This document shows positions 1 through 12,140 of a stretch of DNA of 47,278 nt, piece after piece; position 1 is the first letter of the stretch, and every line of letters begins with the position of its first letter. The notes beneath the pieces are model-generated. The model saw only the letters and a program-made list of their open reading frames with translations, did not search any database and was not told where the DNA came from. The translations under genes were made by a program, and so were the position numbers. Source of the DNA: Gracilaria domingensis (lineage: Eukaryota; Rhodophyta; Florideophyceae; Gracilariales; Gracilariaceae); NCBI GenBank assembly GCA_022539475.1, contig VCMS01000371.1, forward strand, positions 1 to 47,278. Direction: 5' to 3'.

Positions 1-171
1 GGTGTGGGCCAGCGCGACACGGTCTAACTACCCGTTCGTGAGAGATTATTGATTATCCAATTTTTTATTATTTTTTAACGCTTACGCGTATCGTCGCGTG
101 ACGAGAAATAGCTTGTAGGGTCCTTTCCGCGATAGGCGAGAGCTTGCTGGCGGCGTTCCTCTCCGGGATTA

Positions 172-734
172 CTATATTCTTTGCGGAGAAATACCATATC
201 GTCTGGTTTGACCGTTTGTAATGGGGTCTTTAACTTCGCATCGAAGTTCGCTTATAAGCGGCCTGCGGCTTAATCCATCGCTCGTGCGGAGCGACCGTAC
301 CATTTTGGTACACACAATCCTTCCAAGCGTTGTCCTGTATAACCCACAGACGGTACGTAGAAGCGTTTCTTGAGCCTGCGATATGCAACCTGGTGGCCGG
401 TACTCTTGACAAACCAACTCAAAAGTGCTAGCTTCGTTACCCGGTGGACTTGGGTGTTGTACGCATACAGTAATGCAGTCCGTATACACAAAATCCGCAA
501 TCCTTAACGGATATCTGCCACATAAGAATCTTATGCATTCAGCAATGGTACGTTAAATCCTTCTAACCTGAACATTTGTTTGGGGTGGTAGGGTGTAAAT
601 AGATTCTTGACACTCAAGATCGACAGACGTTCCGGAAACTTCGACGTGAAATGTGAACCGTTATCTCGATAATAGAGTGAACCGGTGGACCCGTACACAA
701 AGACCCAGTGGTGAAAAAAAGCTTGTGCAACCAC
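172..734 (-). pseudogene. gypsy-1 integrase core and C-terminal remnant
   Basis: The peptide read from 734 leftward has the pattern of the second half of a gypsy integrase core: a W..VYG segment, then YRDNGSHFTSKF (the D-N-G-S-x-F signature containing the second catalytic aspartate), then PYHPKQ, which corresponds to the usual PYHPQ-x-NG-x-x-E block. The catalytic glutamate region is blurred (LEGFN where ERFN is expected). Further left, 489-172 carries the likely post-core tail in shifted frames. The N-terminal zinc-binding part should lie at 740-1050 but is too decayed to place. It belongs to gypsy-1 and cannot be functional. Confidence 0.7.
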
Positions 735-1067
735 GGTGGCCGTATCCGTTTCAGCGGACTGTCCGTAGCCAACTTAGAGAACCGGATCAGGTGAATAATA
801 GGAGGTATCGATTACCTCTTCGCGTTCTGATCAATTTACCTAAGATATCGATTAGCGATAAAACTCCAAAGGGACCGCTGCTGGGAACAGCGTTAACTTC
901 TTCGAGTACTTACGAGTTTCACGTTATTGCTTAGACGCACTCGGTGCAGAGCGTCGTACTGGCCGTAGCAGTCCAATGCCATTGACGGCCAGTAAAAATT
1001 CCCTACGCAGGGTCAATAGTAGTTCATATCGACCTCCTGGTGGCGCATCCTACCTTCACATAGTGTG

Positions 1068-1338
1068 TCAATGACCAAACACACGGTTTTTGCAGCAGTA
1101 TGGGGACCACAATCCTGGGGGATACCCGCTGTCAACCAACCTAACCAGGTTACCCCTGATCGTTAAACTGAAAAGGTATACGAATCTCCTCGCATTGAAG
1201 ACGAGCGCGAATTCGCGTACAAAACTCATCCGTTTGCTCTTCTCGGATATCCTCCTCAGCGTGATGGCGTACAAAGATGCCAGTCAAGGGATCCAAATTC
1301 GTTTCAAAAAAAGGGAAAGTGAGCAGGATCGTCGTCAC
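1068..1338 (-). pseudogene. gypsy-1 RNase H remnant
   Basis: Two overlapping frames give pieces of a gypsy RNase H: an ERE-like stretch (VREFALVFNARRFVYLF, corresponding to the usual E-x-E-L-A-V-V-A-x-x-x-R-x-Y-L block), followed by a decayed form of the TDH segment. Its position between RT and integrase agrees. The support is pattern resemblance plus order, not a complete active site. Confidence 0.5.
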
Positions 1339-2207
1339 AGATGTCGTCCGACAAAGATTCGACCCAACCTGCTTTTTTCTTCCACCATGGAAGCAGTGGT
1401 ATGTCCAGATCGCTCAACTGGTGCCGCTTCTGCATGTTCCCAAAGGGGGGGGGGGGCGGGGGAGGGAAGTTTTGCATTGGTTCTTTTTTTGCCTGCAGAT
1501 TCAACGTTCCTTTTTTTACGTAACTGTGAATCGAACTCCGATAACCTCCAAGCGCCAAACGCATCCAGCGTCCTGATGGTTCCGAGATTTCCATGAGCCA
1601 TCGGGAGAGATGACGTTGGTCCGTACTGACCGTAAAGGGCTTGGCCCACTAGATCATGCCTCAGTGTTAGTTAGAAGCCAAATACACCGAGCTAAGCACT
1701 CTTCTCCGAACTGAGTATTATACGTTCGTGTACGTTCAAGGATCGCGACCAGTATCCAATTGGGACTGTCTCACGCACGTCTTCCGTGACCTGAAACAGG
1801 CGCACCAACCGGGGTGTGCATTGGCGTCAGTGTCTACTTCGAATGGAAGTCCTAGCTTAGGCCAAAGCCAAGATATGGCGGTGACGTGTACTGCGTGCAA
1901 TCTATATGGCCGAAAAGGCAGACGCTTCGCGTCGCCTAGGGTTCCAGTTGGAATTGAGTTGACCTTGTCTCAAAAGGTGGTCTAAGAGGGGGGATCGCAA
2001 TATCTAGCGAAGTTCGGACAAAACGCGTAATACCATTACAAAGACCCAGGAAAATGCGGAAGTTGTCGTTTGTGTCGTAGGTGTGTTCGTTCCTTCAGCG
2101 ACTTCACGCGAGACACTGACGCAACTGAGACGCTGTCGCAGGTCGAATGATATCGCCCTACGTATTATGACCAGGGAATCTGTGAAGAAACTTCGCACTC
2201 TTGAGTT

Positions 2208-2653
2208 TCAGCCGTAATGCCCGCGTCCCTGAGGACTCTCGATGACGTCCCGGACGGTGTTAAGGTGGTCATCAAGGTTATGCGGAGAACACGTGATATC
2301 GTCACGATACACCAAGCAGGTTTCACTTGAATCGAGCCAAGAGGCTATCGATAAGCACGTTGAACGTAACCGGTGCGTTAGGTTAATTCCGACGCATTCG
2401 TTAAACCGGTACAAAGCCTTGGTGGCACACAACAAAGCAGTTTTGTCTTGATCCTTTTCACGGATCGGAACTTGCCAGTGATCCCCAGATTGGCATCCAA
2501 AGGCGTGAACACTTGCATCCCGAAGCGAGTCGAATTGTATTTCGTACCTACTGGGATGGGCATAAACGTCTTTAGACGGTTGACTAATTTTAGACGACGG
2601 TAAGATCCAATAAGAATCGCCATGAATCCGTCCAGCTTTTGAACTAGCACCAC
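2208..2653 (-). pseudogene. gypsy-1 reverse transcriptase remnant
   Basis: Two adjacent frames cover the RT palm. The first (2653-2378) reads like the fingers-palm start: VLVQKLDG (usual VxVxKKDG), YRRLKLVN (usual YRxLN), then TPLDANLG (usual F-x-x-L-D-L-x-x-G-Y, first catalytic Asp) and GLTNAS (usual FGLxNAP). The second (2435-2208) holds LVYRDDI, a Y-x-D-D active-site box, followed by DDHLNTVRDVIE, the usual H-x-x-H-L-x-x-V-x-x-V-F-x helix. The frame changes between them. Catalytic aspartates are visible but the frame is broken. Confidence 0.8.
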
Positions 2654-3379
2654 GGGGTGAGGCCCAGGGATTTGAGCCCCTTCTATGATCGCCAGAGCGT
2701 AATTCTTCTCACCTCGAGATTGTCTTCTTCCCTAGCTTTGGACAGCCCGTATGGGCTGTGGGAAAATGGGGCTAGTACTCTATGAATTCAGCGTACATGA
2801 TCAAAATTCCAACCTGTTCAGTTCCTGACAGGCTGTATCTTGTTCCTGGTTGGGCAACGCTTTACCTCGGGGTGCCGCGATTCGTACTTCGCGTCGCCGG
2901 GGGTAACCGATGCGGTAAAAGCGGTTTCCGCTCGATCCCTCCCCCTCTTAGCCATCGGTTATACCGAGAACATCCGCAACGGGTATCTTCGTCGCTACGT
3001 GGCGCCAGGTGTGGAGGGTTGTACAACGGATTTGGTGTTTTAGCTAAACCACTGTCGGTTGTGCCAACGTTGGCCGACCAGAAACTGAACTGGTTTTTCG
3101 GGTCTCCACCCGAGATTACTCGTTCGCCAAGCGACGTATGCTTCTGATCCATACAATGCTGGCAATGGCTTGTACCACACGTAGACCGACTGCTTAGTAG
3201 TTATCGGTGGACCCAACACTTGAGGACTTGCGCAGGGATTGCGTGCATGAGCCACATTGGGCTTAGATGAGACGGGTCGACGGTTGGAACTTCCTGTGCA
3301 GCGGAGGCGGACGCGCTGTGTGCGTGTATCTCTCTTTAGCGGTTTCTTACAATCGATATTGCGGAACCATCAATTCATG

Positions 3380-3800
3380 GTAACAACTGCGAGCTCGAGG
3401 TCGTAATCGCTTCAACAAAACGATCACAAAGTCACAACGAGTCATCACCGGGTGCTGCAATGCTTTTGCAACATGAAACATCCACTTTACCTACAGTTCC
3501 TAATCGTACCATGAGAGGTATGTACCCGAAGAAGTACGCAACGGGTTATTTTGTGGCATCCGCATCTCAAACCTGGACCATGACGAATTTCGATCCCGTA
3601 GCGGATGGCACCACTCAAGGTGAATCAGGTTCGCGTGCAGCTCTGTATCCAACACAGAACAACTGTCGAAACCATGAAATGGTTAGACAAGCAAGATCGG
3701 CATAAACTTTGTAGTTTCTCTTTAGGCCGATCACAAGACTCGTCCGGAATACGAGAGATTACGGGACCGTAATCACGACGACGTAGACCGAAAGGTGTTC
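3380..3800 (-). pseudogene. gypsy-1 protease region, decayed
   Basis: DNA of this stretch aligns with the gypsy-2 protease region at 7500-7870. Shared landmarks include a gcgcaacgggttatt-type block near 3540 and 7640, and the tctttaggccgatcacaag block near 3720 against tcttggccatcacaag near 7820. The triplets that encode the D-T-G active site in gypsy-2 read as D-T-E here, so the catalytic glycine is lost, and stops interrupt all frames. Confidence 0.6.
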
Positions 3801-3879
3801 TGAGCTCACGTCCAGTTGTAGCGCTATCCTTGAAAGGATTCTAAAGTGGGGAGCGAAGCTGTGACGCCTCGGGCGCCTT

Positions 3880-6070
3880 CAACTTCGGCTCGGAATGGCG
3901 CCCCTCCCGTAGGGGAAACTCCCGAAGTCAGTTTTTCTGAACGGGCTCAACCAATCGGTGCTGTGAACTCCGTTCGGGGGCCTAACTGAACCCATGCGTG
4001 GACTTCGCACTTGACCTGGTTCGAAGGTGCCTGTGCTTCGGAACGGAGGGCTGAGGCATAGACACGGAACCAGGATAATACTCAGTTCAGCTCTGGCCTT
4101 ATCAGTATTCCTTTTTTCATGGAAGCAGATTCCTTTTCCTCGGGCGTGAGGGGCGTCGTTAAGTACGCAATAAGTTTTGGTCTGGGCGACGGGAAATACG
4201 CACCTGCGTCGATACGTTGACCTGAAGGTAGCATGGTAACAATTGACGAGGGCGGTTTGTCGCGAGGACGATTGTCCATCGACGTTGATGGTGCTGTGTC
4301 TTCCACTGGACGGTTCAGACGACGACGAATTGTTGCGTAAGGCAGCGGGGCTGCAGGCACCCGGAACACCTTGGGCTACCAATGCGGGGTCTTCTTCCGT
4401 GCTCGAATCGAGGTTGACGGCAGTCCGTTAGATCCGTAAGAAATCCGGGGGGGGTGTTACTTCCGGAGGAAGTGGACGTTATCAGCATTCACCGACAGCG
4501 GTTTACGTCGCAAAACCGACATCGATGGTGACGAACTCTCCGCGAGTAGCGCTTCGAGCGGCGCTGCCCGGGTTGTCGGCTCGATACGTCTCTCCTTCCG
4601 CCTGGGCGTATTAACAAACTCTAGGACGTAGTCGGCGTCTTCCTCGCGTCGGCGCAGGCGACCAACGACGAATGTGGGGTCAAACCTCAACAAAACATGT
4701 ACACCGCTCCCGTGCGGACATACAACATTACACCATCGAGTGAAAAAACGCAGTTGTTCAACCGCGTTGAATAACCGTTCAGATTCTCACTCTTCCTGTA
4801 CTAGTGTCGCGAACAGCTCAAGAGTTAGACGCCTGTAATCGCGTGAATCGCGTACGACCATGAGAAGTAGTGTCAGGCTTCCGCAACACGTGACTCCTCT
4901 ATCCGAGGCTTCTCGGAGGTTTCCTCGAACTGAGTTTACTATCTTCCGCAGTCCTGTTAGGAACAGTACGGCAGGCCACCATATTGCCTGTGCTTCAACT
5001 ATACGAGTATATCGGCCTCTGACGAAACCTGGCAAGGAAACTCAAGATAGGTAGGATCTGTTCGAGAACTTCCTTGGTTCAGGTGGTAAACATTCAAACC
5101 TTCGAATGTAGTCCTTCACACTTACGGTCCTCGCGGGAGCGATTTGAAGTAACATCTTCCAACGTAATAAGCGGTACGACAACAGCTTGTGTAGAGCGGG
5201 TCCGTCGGCTTTAACTCTTTGAGTCCCAAGTGGCGCCGTCCTTTCACGCGTGATCTCACTCCTGCTGCAGTAGACTGGGTCGCTATTCGACCGTGTCGAA
5301 CGTGACCTATGACGGTTGTCATCCTATCAGATGAATCTGACGAACTGTCTTCAGTCATGCGCTCGAGTCAGAGCGCGATGAATCCGAATCTAGTGACTCG
5401 TTGTGGTGTCGACGTTTTCTAGCTTCACCGACATGGTCTTCATCCGCAGATGGATTTCCGTTGAGGAACCTGTGGCGTCACACAGCTTTCATCCATACGG
5501 ATTGTATCTCTTGCGTTTTCAAGCGCGAACGAATTCGACCGATATCGGTGCGCATTTCCTCGACAAATGCCCGGTACTCCGTGACGAAGACGTCTGGGGT
5601 ACTCAGAATTTCCATAATGGAATTCACGTCCCTTCTCAGAAGACGTAAGTCTCCTGAGACATCCCTCACCTGGGCATTATCAACCTGCGTCCTCAACGAG
5701 GTAACATCCTGTAGGAGTTCCACGTGAGCAGCGTGATTAATATCCAAGCGGGATTCCAACCTAGCCAACTCGGCTACGGGAGCAGCGTTAGGGTTAACCA
5801 TGGATGGTGTCTCAACGACGGGTTGAGCAGAACCCAAATTTTCCTTAGGTGCTTCCGTAACTGAACGCGTTCTCCGGGGCGGGGTACGACCTCAAGAGGT
5901 TGCGCCTCATCTGGGATAGACCGGGACGTCGGTGCAACGGGTGGAACCGCAGCTGACGACCGCGCTGAACCAGCTCGAGAACCTCGAGGCGGTTGCGGCA
6001 TACTGAAAACCAGTAAGCAATCTGATCCAGATGATCCAGTTAAGCTCGTACACGAGTCTCCAAAGAACAA
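3880..6070 (-). pseudogene. gypsy-1 Gag, broken in several frames
   Basis: Homologous to gypsy-2 Gag in the same order. A heptad-like coiled coil at 5837-5478 contains an RRDVNSIME block (gypsy-2 has RQDVNSILE). A serine/aspartate-rich segment at 5358-5280 is followed by KGRRHLGLKELKPT, identical in both elements (about 5225 here, 9320 in gypsy-2). NSVRG lies near 4930, and a NADNVHF segment near 4480 matches PDLDNVHF in gypsy-2. The pieces lie in different frames, so the protein is lost. Gag would have formed the virus-like particle. Confidence 0.8.
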
Positions 6071-6139
6071 GAAAACTCAATAAACCTTCTCGGTAAACCA
6101 CCACGTCAGCGGTTCACGTTCAAAAGTTGTCAACCTCCA

Positions 6140-7120
6140 AAACTCTAAAGAGTCCTCTGATCGTTGTCAGAAAACGGTGATCCGTCAACAATCAAGTCAA
6201 TTCCACGACAGTGACCTAAAACGGTTCTAAGTCGGGAGACCACTTTGTGGGGCAAACTCGGAAGAGTGAAACCCACCAGACTGTCCGAAGGTCCGCTCTC
6301 GTGAGAGATTGCAGACCAGTGACAGAGCCCTCTGTACCACCGTAACTCGGTTGTAAGGCCGAAGTGGCAACTGGCTATACCTACAGAGGTGCTAGGCCAC
6401 GTGGTGAGGAAACGATGAGAAACTCCAGAGACGGGTTGGTATCGGCAACGATGAAACACGACCAATGACAGGTGTAGTTCCGAGAGGGAAAGCAACAGAA
6501 ACAACAACCAACAACACCCACACGCGACGGGTAGGGCCTCCTCGGCACTGTGCCCGGAGCGGGCGAGATCCTCCAACGGTAATGCACGGGTTTCCGTAAA
6601 CACGGCAAAACTCTATACGAGTCGGATCACTTCGTATCTAGTCCTATACCTCCTCGGTACGACCCTCAGGTCCCGACATCAACGACAGATGTTCCTCAAA
6701 GGTACCGAGAGGGTAGGACCACCGTAACAGACGTGGCTATACTCGCGAGAGTGATAACCCACGTAGGCGGTTGGCGCCAGAGCCTCACTCGTGTAGAGTC
6801 CACTCAGGAGAGCGCTACTCGACAAAGAGTTCACTTAGAAGTGCTCGGGTTGAATTTACAAGGTGCTCGCGACGACGAGGTCGAGCTCACCTAAGTAGGT
6901 CTAAACTAACTATGTACACGTGGTGCACACCCGCAGGGGTCCGTACACGTGGCTAGCCAGTGTCAGGCACCTCAGGTGCACTACCTATTGTCCCGTAATA
7001 TGCACACACACGGTGGTGTAGTACACGCGTCCACATAGCGGTATTGGCCAGCAATGGCAACCCTGATTACAGGTAACTGTGGGAAAGCCATTCCAAAAGT
7101 AACCGCCAAAATTGGGTCCA
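6140..7120 (-). repeat. LTR-A, 5' LTR and leader of gypsy-1
   Basis: Aligns with LTR-B (about 10200-11238). Shared blocks are an actctaaagagt palindrome near 6140 and 10190, ttctaagtcgggagaccac near 6220 and 10335, a tatacctac-gaggt block near 6378 and 10478, and acacgcgtcca near 7025 and 11148. The outer edge is placed at 7120, where the minus strand begins TGGACCCAATTTTGG; LTR-B begins TGGCCCAATTTTGG at 11238. Both start with TG as LTRs do. The inner edge and primer-binding site are not resolved. To the right it abuts interrupted gypsy-2 coding sequence. Confidence 0.65.
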
Positions 7121-7920
7121 ACTCATAACTCTTATAGTGCATCCTCGTATCACTCCCCTGAGTATATGAGGCGCATCATCCTGATAATCACGCAAATTGC
7201 GTTGCTCTACAGAAACAACACCATTAGCTAAAGCGAGCTGTCGCTGATCGTATAACGATGACGACGGTTGAACTAGTCGAATTCCACGTTGTCTGAAGAC
7301 GCACTGCACCCACACCTGGGATTCCGGCGGGATTGAAACGGATTTCGCTATGCGAATCTTTGTTGATTTCGGATCCACGTTTGGAACCTCCTGAGCCAAA
7401 GGTAATGGAACGCGCTTCCGAATTGCGCGCCTCAACGGCTTCCGAACGATCGGAATGGTTGTACCGTCTTCCATTTCCACGGTTTTCGCCCTTGGGCGTA
7501 TCGCTTCGACAAAGCGGTCGCAAAAATCACAACCGAGTATAACCGGTGCAGCGAGTGAATCGCAGACAACAAATTCAAGTTTCACCACGTAGGTGCCAAG
7601 TCTCACTGTGAGAGTTAAGTAACCAACCGTGCGCAACGGGTTATTGTTCGCGTCAGCGATATCCAAGCCTGGACCATAGCGAACGAATTCCCGAAGTGCC
7701 GGGGGCACTAACGAAGAGTGAATAAGATTTGGCGCAGCGCCCGTGTCCAACACGGACAGTTGACGAAACATAAATGGTGTGATAATCCGAGGTCGGCGTA
7801 AACCTTATAATTCCTCTTGGCCATCACAAGGACTCTATCCGGGTTACGGAAATTTCGGGACCGTACCCACGGACGACGGAGAACCGTTAAAAGCTCTGAG
7901 TCCACGTCGGATTGAGCCAT
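7121..7920 (-). pseudogene. gypsy-2 retropepsin, truncated
   Basis: The frame from 7771 leftward begins with QLSVLDTGAAPNLIHSSLVP, a retropepsin active-site block (L-D-T-G-A at 7752-7738) followed by the usual N-L-I helix. About 70 residues later VVCDSLAAPVILGCDF matches the flap-to-C-terminal L-I-L-G-x-D-F motif. Together these define a gypsy-type aspartic protease that would cleave the polyprotein as a dimer. A preceding piece at 7920-7775 (beginning MAQSDVDSELLTVL) is in another frame, so one frame change separates it from the active site. Past about 7125 the frame runs into LTR-A of gypsy-1, so the RT is cut off. Confidence 0.85.
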
Positions 7921-8035
7921 CTTCCTCGTAAGGATCTTCCTTTTAAGGAAGTGACCGGGGAGCGAAGCGGCGGCGCCTCGGGCGTCTCCGACTTCAGCTC
8001 AGGAGACGCCCCTCTCGCAGGGGGAACTCCCAAGT

Positions 8036-10167
8036 TTAGTTTTTCTGGGCGGGGTTGGCCGACGACGGCAAACTCTGCTCAGAGTGGGAAACAGAATTCC
8101 CGGGTTCGGGGTTGGTCGCAGTCATCTGTTCGGTCGCATTCCGAGTTTCGTCTACGCGAACGTTCTTTCCTGTACCAGGGTTGCCAAACATGTCCTTCTG
8201 CGCTTCATAATTCTTACTCGGTACACGAGCCTTGTCAGCTGATGACAGAGATTCATACCATCCGATAATTTCGGTAACTCCCGAGCGAGAAACATGCACA
8301 CAGATGCGATATGACCGTGTCGGTAACAAATGTGACAGATGGTCGTCACCGACTTATCGAAAGATCGATTACCATCTGGCCGTCGTTGCGGTTGTGCATT
8401 CACCCATCCTGGGCGTGAGAAACGGCTTCCGTTATTCGCATAAGCGAGTGGAGCGGCCTGTACCCGTGTTCCTCCCATATAGAGTGCGGGGTCACCTTCC
8501 GAGGTCGGAGTCGACGACGACGGAATGTCAGAGGACCCGTACGAATCGGGAGCACTTCCAACGAAGTGGACGTTATCCAGATCCGGGTTCACGGAGTTTC
8601 CACGTTCCAAGGAAAGAGATGGGGATGACTCGTTGACGAGGAACGCCCTTGAGCGACGGGGTTTCGGCGGGCGCCGAGCACGGAGGACTTCGCCTTCAGC
8701 CTGGGCGTACTGGACCAATTCCAGATATGTAATCCTACGTTTCTCTTCGCGATATCGCGCCACCAAAGCCTTGATAGAAGGGTCCAACCCATCCACGAAC
8801 ATCGTGCATCTCTCCTGAGCGGAGTACACATTCCCACAGCGATGAAACGCTTTATTCAACCGGGTTGAGTAAACCGTTTCGGTCTCTTCAGTCTTCTGTT
8901 TAGTATCTCGCAGAGCAAGCGTCGCGTTGTGAATCGCGCTTCCTGTTGCATAGGACCTCAGGAGGTATTGGACCGCTTCCGGCCAACAACTGACACCTCC
9001 CTCAGATGCACGGGACGACCCTCGGACCGAGTTAAACTGATCTTCAGCCATCCCTGACAGAAAATAGGGTAAAACGAGAAACGCTTGCGCCTCGTTCATA
9101 CCGAGAATGTCGGCTTCCTGCACAAAGCGGGCCAGGAATTCCAATACCAGAATCGGATCTTCGCCATCGAATTTCTTCGTAAAGACGATATTCAGTCTTC
9201 TGATGTGATCCTTCACCTTGCCGGTGCTTTGCGAGGTGCGACGTGACGATGAATCGTCTAATCGGTAATAACGATACGATAACAGCTTCCTGTAGAGGAG
9301 ATTCGTTGGTTTCAACTCCTTGAGTCCAAGATGACGTCTACCTTTCTCGCGAGAGCGAATCACTCCTTGAGTGGCATATGTCGCCTTTGACTTCGTTCCG
9401 CGGGATGGACTCCCATACCGTTCTCGGTCTCCCTCACTGTCCGAAGAACTGGATGACGTAGATTTCGCAGAGCGAACGCTAGAATTGGAACTAGACGAAT
9501 CCGAGTCGTAACGGAGTTCCTTTTTGGATCGTCGATTTCCGTGATGCGGAGTATGGCGTGCCGAGCGCCTAGAGGCTTCTTCCTTAGCATCCTTCGCATC
9601 AGATGCGTTATCCATCCGGATGATCTCTTCGAGAGTAGACAACCGAGTGGTTAGGCGATCGATTTCAGCTCGATGCTCCTGAATAGAGGAATGGTAAGCT
9701 TGAACAAAAGCGGCTGGTGCACCCAGACTTTCCAAAATGGAATTCACGTCTTGACGTAAGACACGAATGTCATTGGTCGGATCTCCGATTTCAGCTTGGT
9801 CAAGCTTCCGTCTGAGATACTGCAGATCCTCGAACAACGAGTTTTGCGCGAGCTGACTGACACGCAGTTGAGCCTCGAGGTACGAGTATCCAGGGGTTTC
9901 AACCACATCGTCTGGTCTCTCCGTGGCCGGAGTACCCGTAACGGGCGGAGCTCCTGCCGTAGAAGCGGCCATCGGACCCGACGTGACTGACGAAGCTCTC
10001 CGGGGTTCCGGGACCTGTTCATTGTCAGGCGACCTTGGGGGTACGGAGGCGCGAGAACGCGGAGGCCTAGGCCGAGGCACACCAGCATCTCTGGCCACAC
10101 CGTTTCGAGGGTTCGGCGCAGGTGGCGCAATACCGGGCCACCGTGTACCGAACAGCGGTAAGATCAA
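8036..10167 (-). pseudogene. gypsy-2 Gag with CCHC zinc knuckle
   Basis: A frame open for 671 codons (10167-8152). The first ATG is at 9972; upstream codons are open but lack an ATG. From the N-terminus: a proline/arginine-rich stretch, a coiled coil near 9900-9620 (includes RQDVNSILE), a basic-serine-rich linker with several SSSS runs, the conserved KGRRHLGLKELKPT, and a capsid-like helical domain around 9220-8730 (VFTKKFDGEDP to RITYLELVQYAQ), the retrotransposon Gag fold. The zinc knuckle CHICYRHGHIASVC near 8320 fits C-x2-C-x4-H-x4-C. Immediately after it the frame shifts; the natural continuation (YESLSSADKARVPSKNYEA) is in another frame down to 8036. It binds RNA and builds the particle in this family. 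Confidence 0.88.
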
Positions 10168-10199
10168 ATTAACAACGAGAGGTCTCGATACTCTAAAGA

Positions 10200-11238
10200 G
10201 TAAGTCCCGAACAACAAATAAAACACTCTAGAGAGTCCACTGTTCCACAGTAGCTTCCCAAAAACCAATTGACCACTAATCGTGAGACTCCTCGACAAGA
10301 ACGAGAACGAAAGAAAGATTCCAACCCGTTCTAAGTCGGGAGACCACTTGTGGAGCGAACCCCAGCGATGGGATCGTCTCTCAAGGCGTTCGAGTCCTTG
10401 CCCTCTAGACGAGGTGAACTCAGTGGTGAGCCCTGCGAACACGGATAGTGCGGGTGTAAGACCGCCCGTGGTACGGGATATACCTACGGAGGTTGAGGGG
10501 TGAACGGGCCTGATCCAGGAATCCGGCGAAAAGTGACGGAATGGTCGAGGAGGAAGAGTACCGTAGAGCGGTGTAAGCCCTAGGCAAAAGGGGAGAAAGA
10601 AGGGAAATAGAGGAGGAAAAGAGAGGAATCCCGCGGCGGGACGTGCGGAAAGCGGCAACAGACCCGGCGCCGGGAGACGACGATGTGTATTAAGCCTACG
10701 CGGCACAACTCTATACAAAGACGGAAACGCTACCAATTGTGGTGAAAGCAGTAGAACTGCACAAATAAGAAACAAGAACAGTCCGAAGACACGGAATAAA
10801 GCAGCTCGAGGGCAAGGCCACAATGGTCAGTATTGCCTGAATAATCCCGAGGGATGAAGCTGAGTCGTACCGTACGCGGTGTTTCTCTGGAGGGAGTTGT
10901 ACACTTCGCGATGGCGAAACAGTTCAGAGCCAAACTCGGTTACCCTTTACTGAGGGGCGGAGGTGGCCGCGAGGTCACCTCCTTATATCGTAACCGATTA
11001 CTTAGTTAAACTAAATTAAATAGATAAAGTGCACGTTTGTGCAGGTCCACACACGTGGAAGATGTGCAACCCGCGGCAGCGGCCAGTAAACTATTCGACT
11101 ATCGAACCAAATTCACCTGTGAAAGGGTCAAAATAACCACACGCGTACACGCGTCCATTCAGTCATAATCTGCCATTGCTGGCGCCAACCCCAGGAGGTA
11201 CCAAATAAAATTAGCCAGAAATCCCCAAAATTGGGCCA
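10200..11238 (-). repeat. LTR-B, 5' LTR and leader of gypsy-2
   Basis: The outer edge at 11238 begins TGG on the minus strand and adjoins copia-1 coding DNA. It shares blocks with LTR-A and, more loosely, with LTR-C at 28.4-29.1 kb. A TATA-like GATATAAGG lies on the minus strand near 10990-10980. A hairpin, ggaggtg with cacctcc, sits at about 10958-10981, the same relative place as the strong hairpin in LTR-C. The inner edge near 10200 is approximate because no clear primer-binding site was found. Confidence 0.65.
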
Positions 11239-12110
11239 TTCTTCATACAACTTTCCATGACGGATACGTCTCGCATGGCGAGTTATGGAGCATTATCCTC
11301 AACGATTCCGCGCACTCGCGTTGTCCTACACCACGATATAGCCCCAAGGTTGTCCTGAAAGAGATCAATCGGATACTCAATAGACAACCCGAGCTCAGTC
11401 ATCACGTTCTTCAGCCAAGATAGTTGCTTAATACACTCCGACATAGAGTAGAACTCGGCCTCGGTAGTTGAGAGAGCAGTTGCTTTCTGAAGCTTCGAAC
11501 TCCAAATCACAGGTGTATCCCCAATTGTGATCAGAAAACCCCCCCTGGAGCGACGTTTCTCAAGATCACGACCCCAATCGGCATCCGACCAGGACGAGAC
11601 ACGAGCCGTAACTGTTCGAGGAATGGTCAAACCAAAGTCCTGAGAACCAATAAGATACCGTACAACTTTCTTCATGCATTGCCAATGCTCCGGCAAAGGA
11701 TTGGAAGAGGACTTTCCCAGCATGGAGACCGCAGTAGCTAAGTCCGGACGGGTTCGGGTGCTCAAGAAGAGAAGTGAGCCCAAAACTTCCTTGTAGGGAA
11801 CGTCCTTCATACCGAGAGCGTCAGAATCAGTGGAGTTGGACAGAGCATCATAAAGACAGTGTGTCTGAGGGAGAGGAGTAGGCAGCGAAGTAGCAGTATC
11901 CAGATGAGCCATGCGAATGATCTTCTCAATTAGAGGACGCTGGTGGAGAAAGATACTGTCCTCAGACTCGACAATTGAAACTCCCAAGTACAAGTCTGTC
12001 TTACCAAGATCGGAAACATTATATGCATCAGACAGCTTAGACTTCACCCATGAAGTGAGATGAGAAGGCCCAAAAATACTGAGGTCATCAACATAGACCA
12101 ACACAATCAC
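11239..12110 (-). pseudogene. copia-1 reverse transcriptase C-part and RNase H
   Basis: The frame opens with VLVYVDDLSIFG, the copia Y-V-D-D catalytic box of reverse transcriptase, then LGKTDLYLGVSI (usual D-L-G-x-x-x-x-F-L-G-I-x-I). RNase H follows with SDADWG (first Asp), WSSKLQKATALSTTEAEF (Glu) and LFQDNLGAIS (Asp), all the usual catalytic acids. The stop at 11285-11283 lies shortly before gypsy-2 LTR-B, so the last RNase H residues are missing or frame-shifted. A one-base frame change around 12130 separates this part from the rest of the RT. Confidence 0.92.
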
Positions 12111-12140
12111 AGTACTAGAACCCTGATGGTGGACGAATAC

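Larger units (their letters stand above)
1..7120 (-). mobile_element. Ty3/gypsy element gypsy-1, decayed, left part outside window
   Basis: Reading leftward on the minus strand, the order is LTR (about 7120-6140), Gag (6070-3880), protease region (3800-3380), reverse transcriptase (2653-2208), RNase H (1338-1068) and integrase (734-172). This is the Ty3/gypsy order, with integrase last. No domain has an uninterrupted frame: identifiable peptides change frame every 100-300 bases. The gap between the RT active site and RNase H (about 1 kb) is longer than usual and includes a G-rich run at 1446-1463, so a few hundred foreign bases may sit in 1350-2200. The 3' LTR would lie left of position 1. 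Gag and protease DNA align with gypsy-2 at 7.1-10.2 kb, so the two are related subfamilies. Order and motifs are seen; family assignment is from known motif patterns. Confidence 0.85.
7121..11238 (-). mobile_element. Ty3/gypsy element gypsy-2, cut in protease-pol
   Basis: Reading leftward: LTR-B, Gag, protease, then an abrupt end at 7120 where LTR-A of gypsy-1 begins. RT, RNase H and integrase of this element are not in the window. Its Gag keeps a 671-codon open frame, far better preserved than gypsy-1, though the knuckle-protease junction has frame changes. On the right it abuts copia-1 coding sequence, which suggests that it inserted into copia-1. Confidence 0.75.
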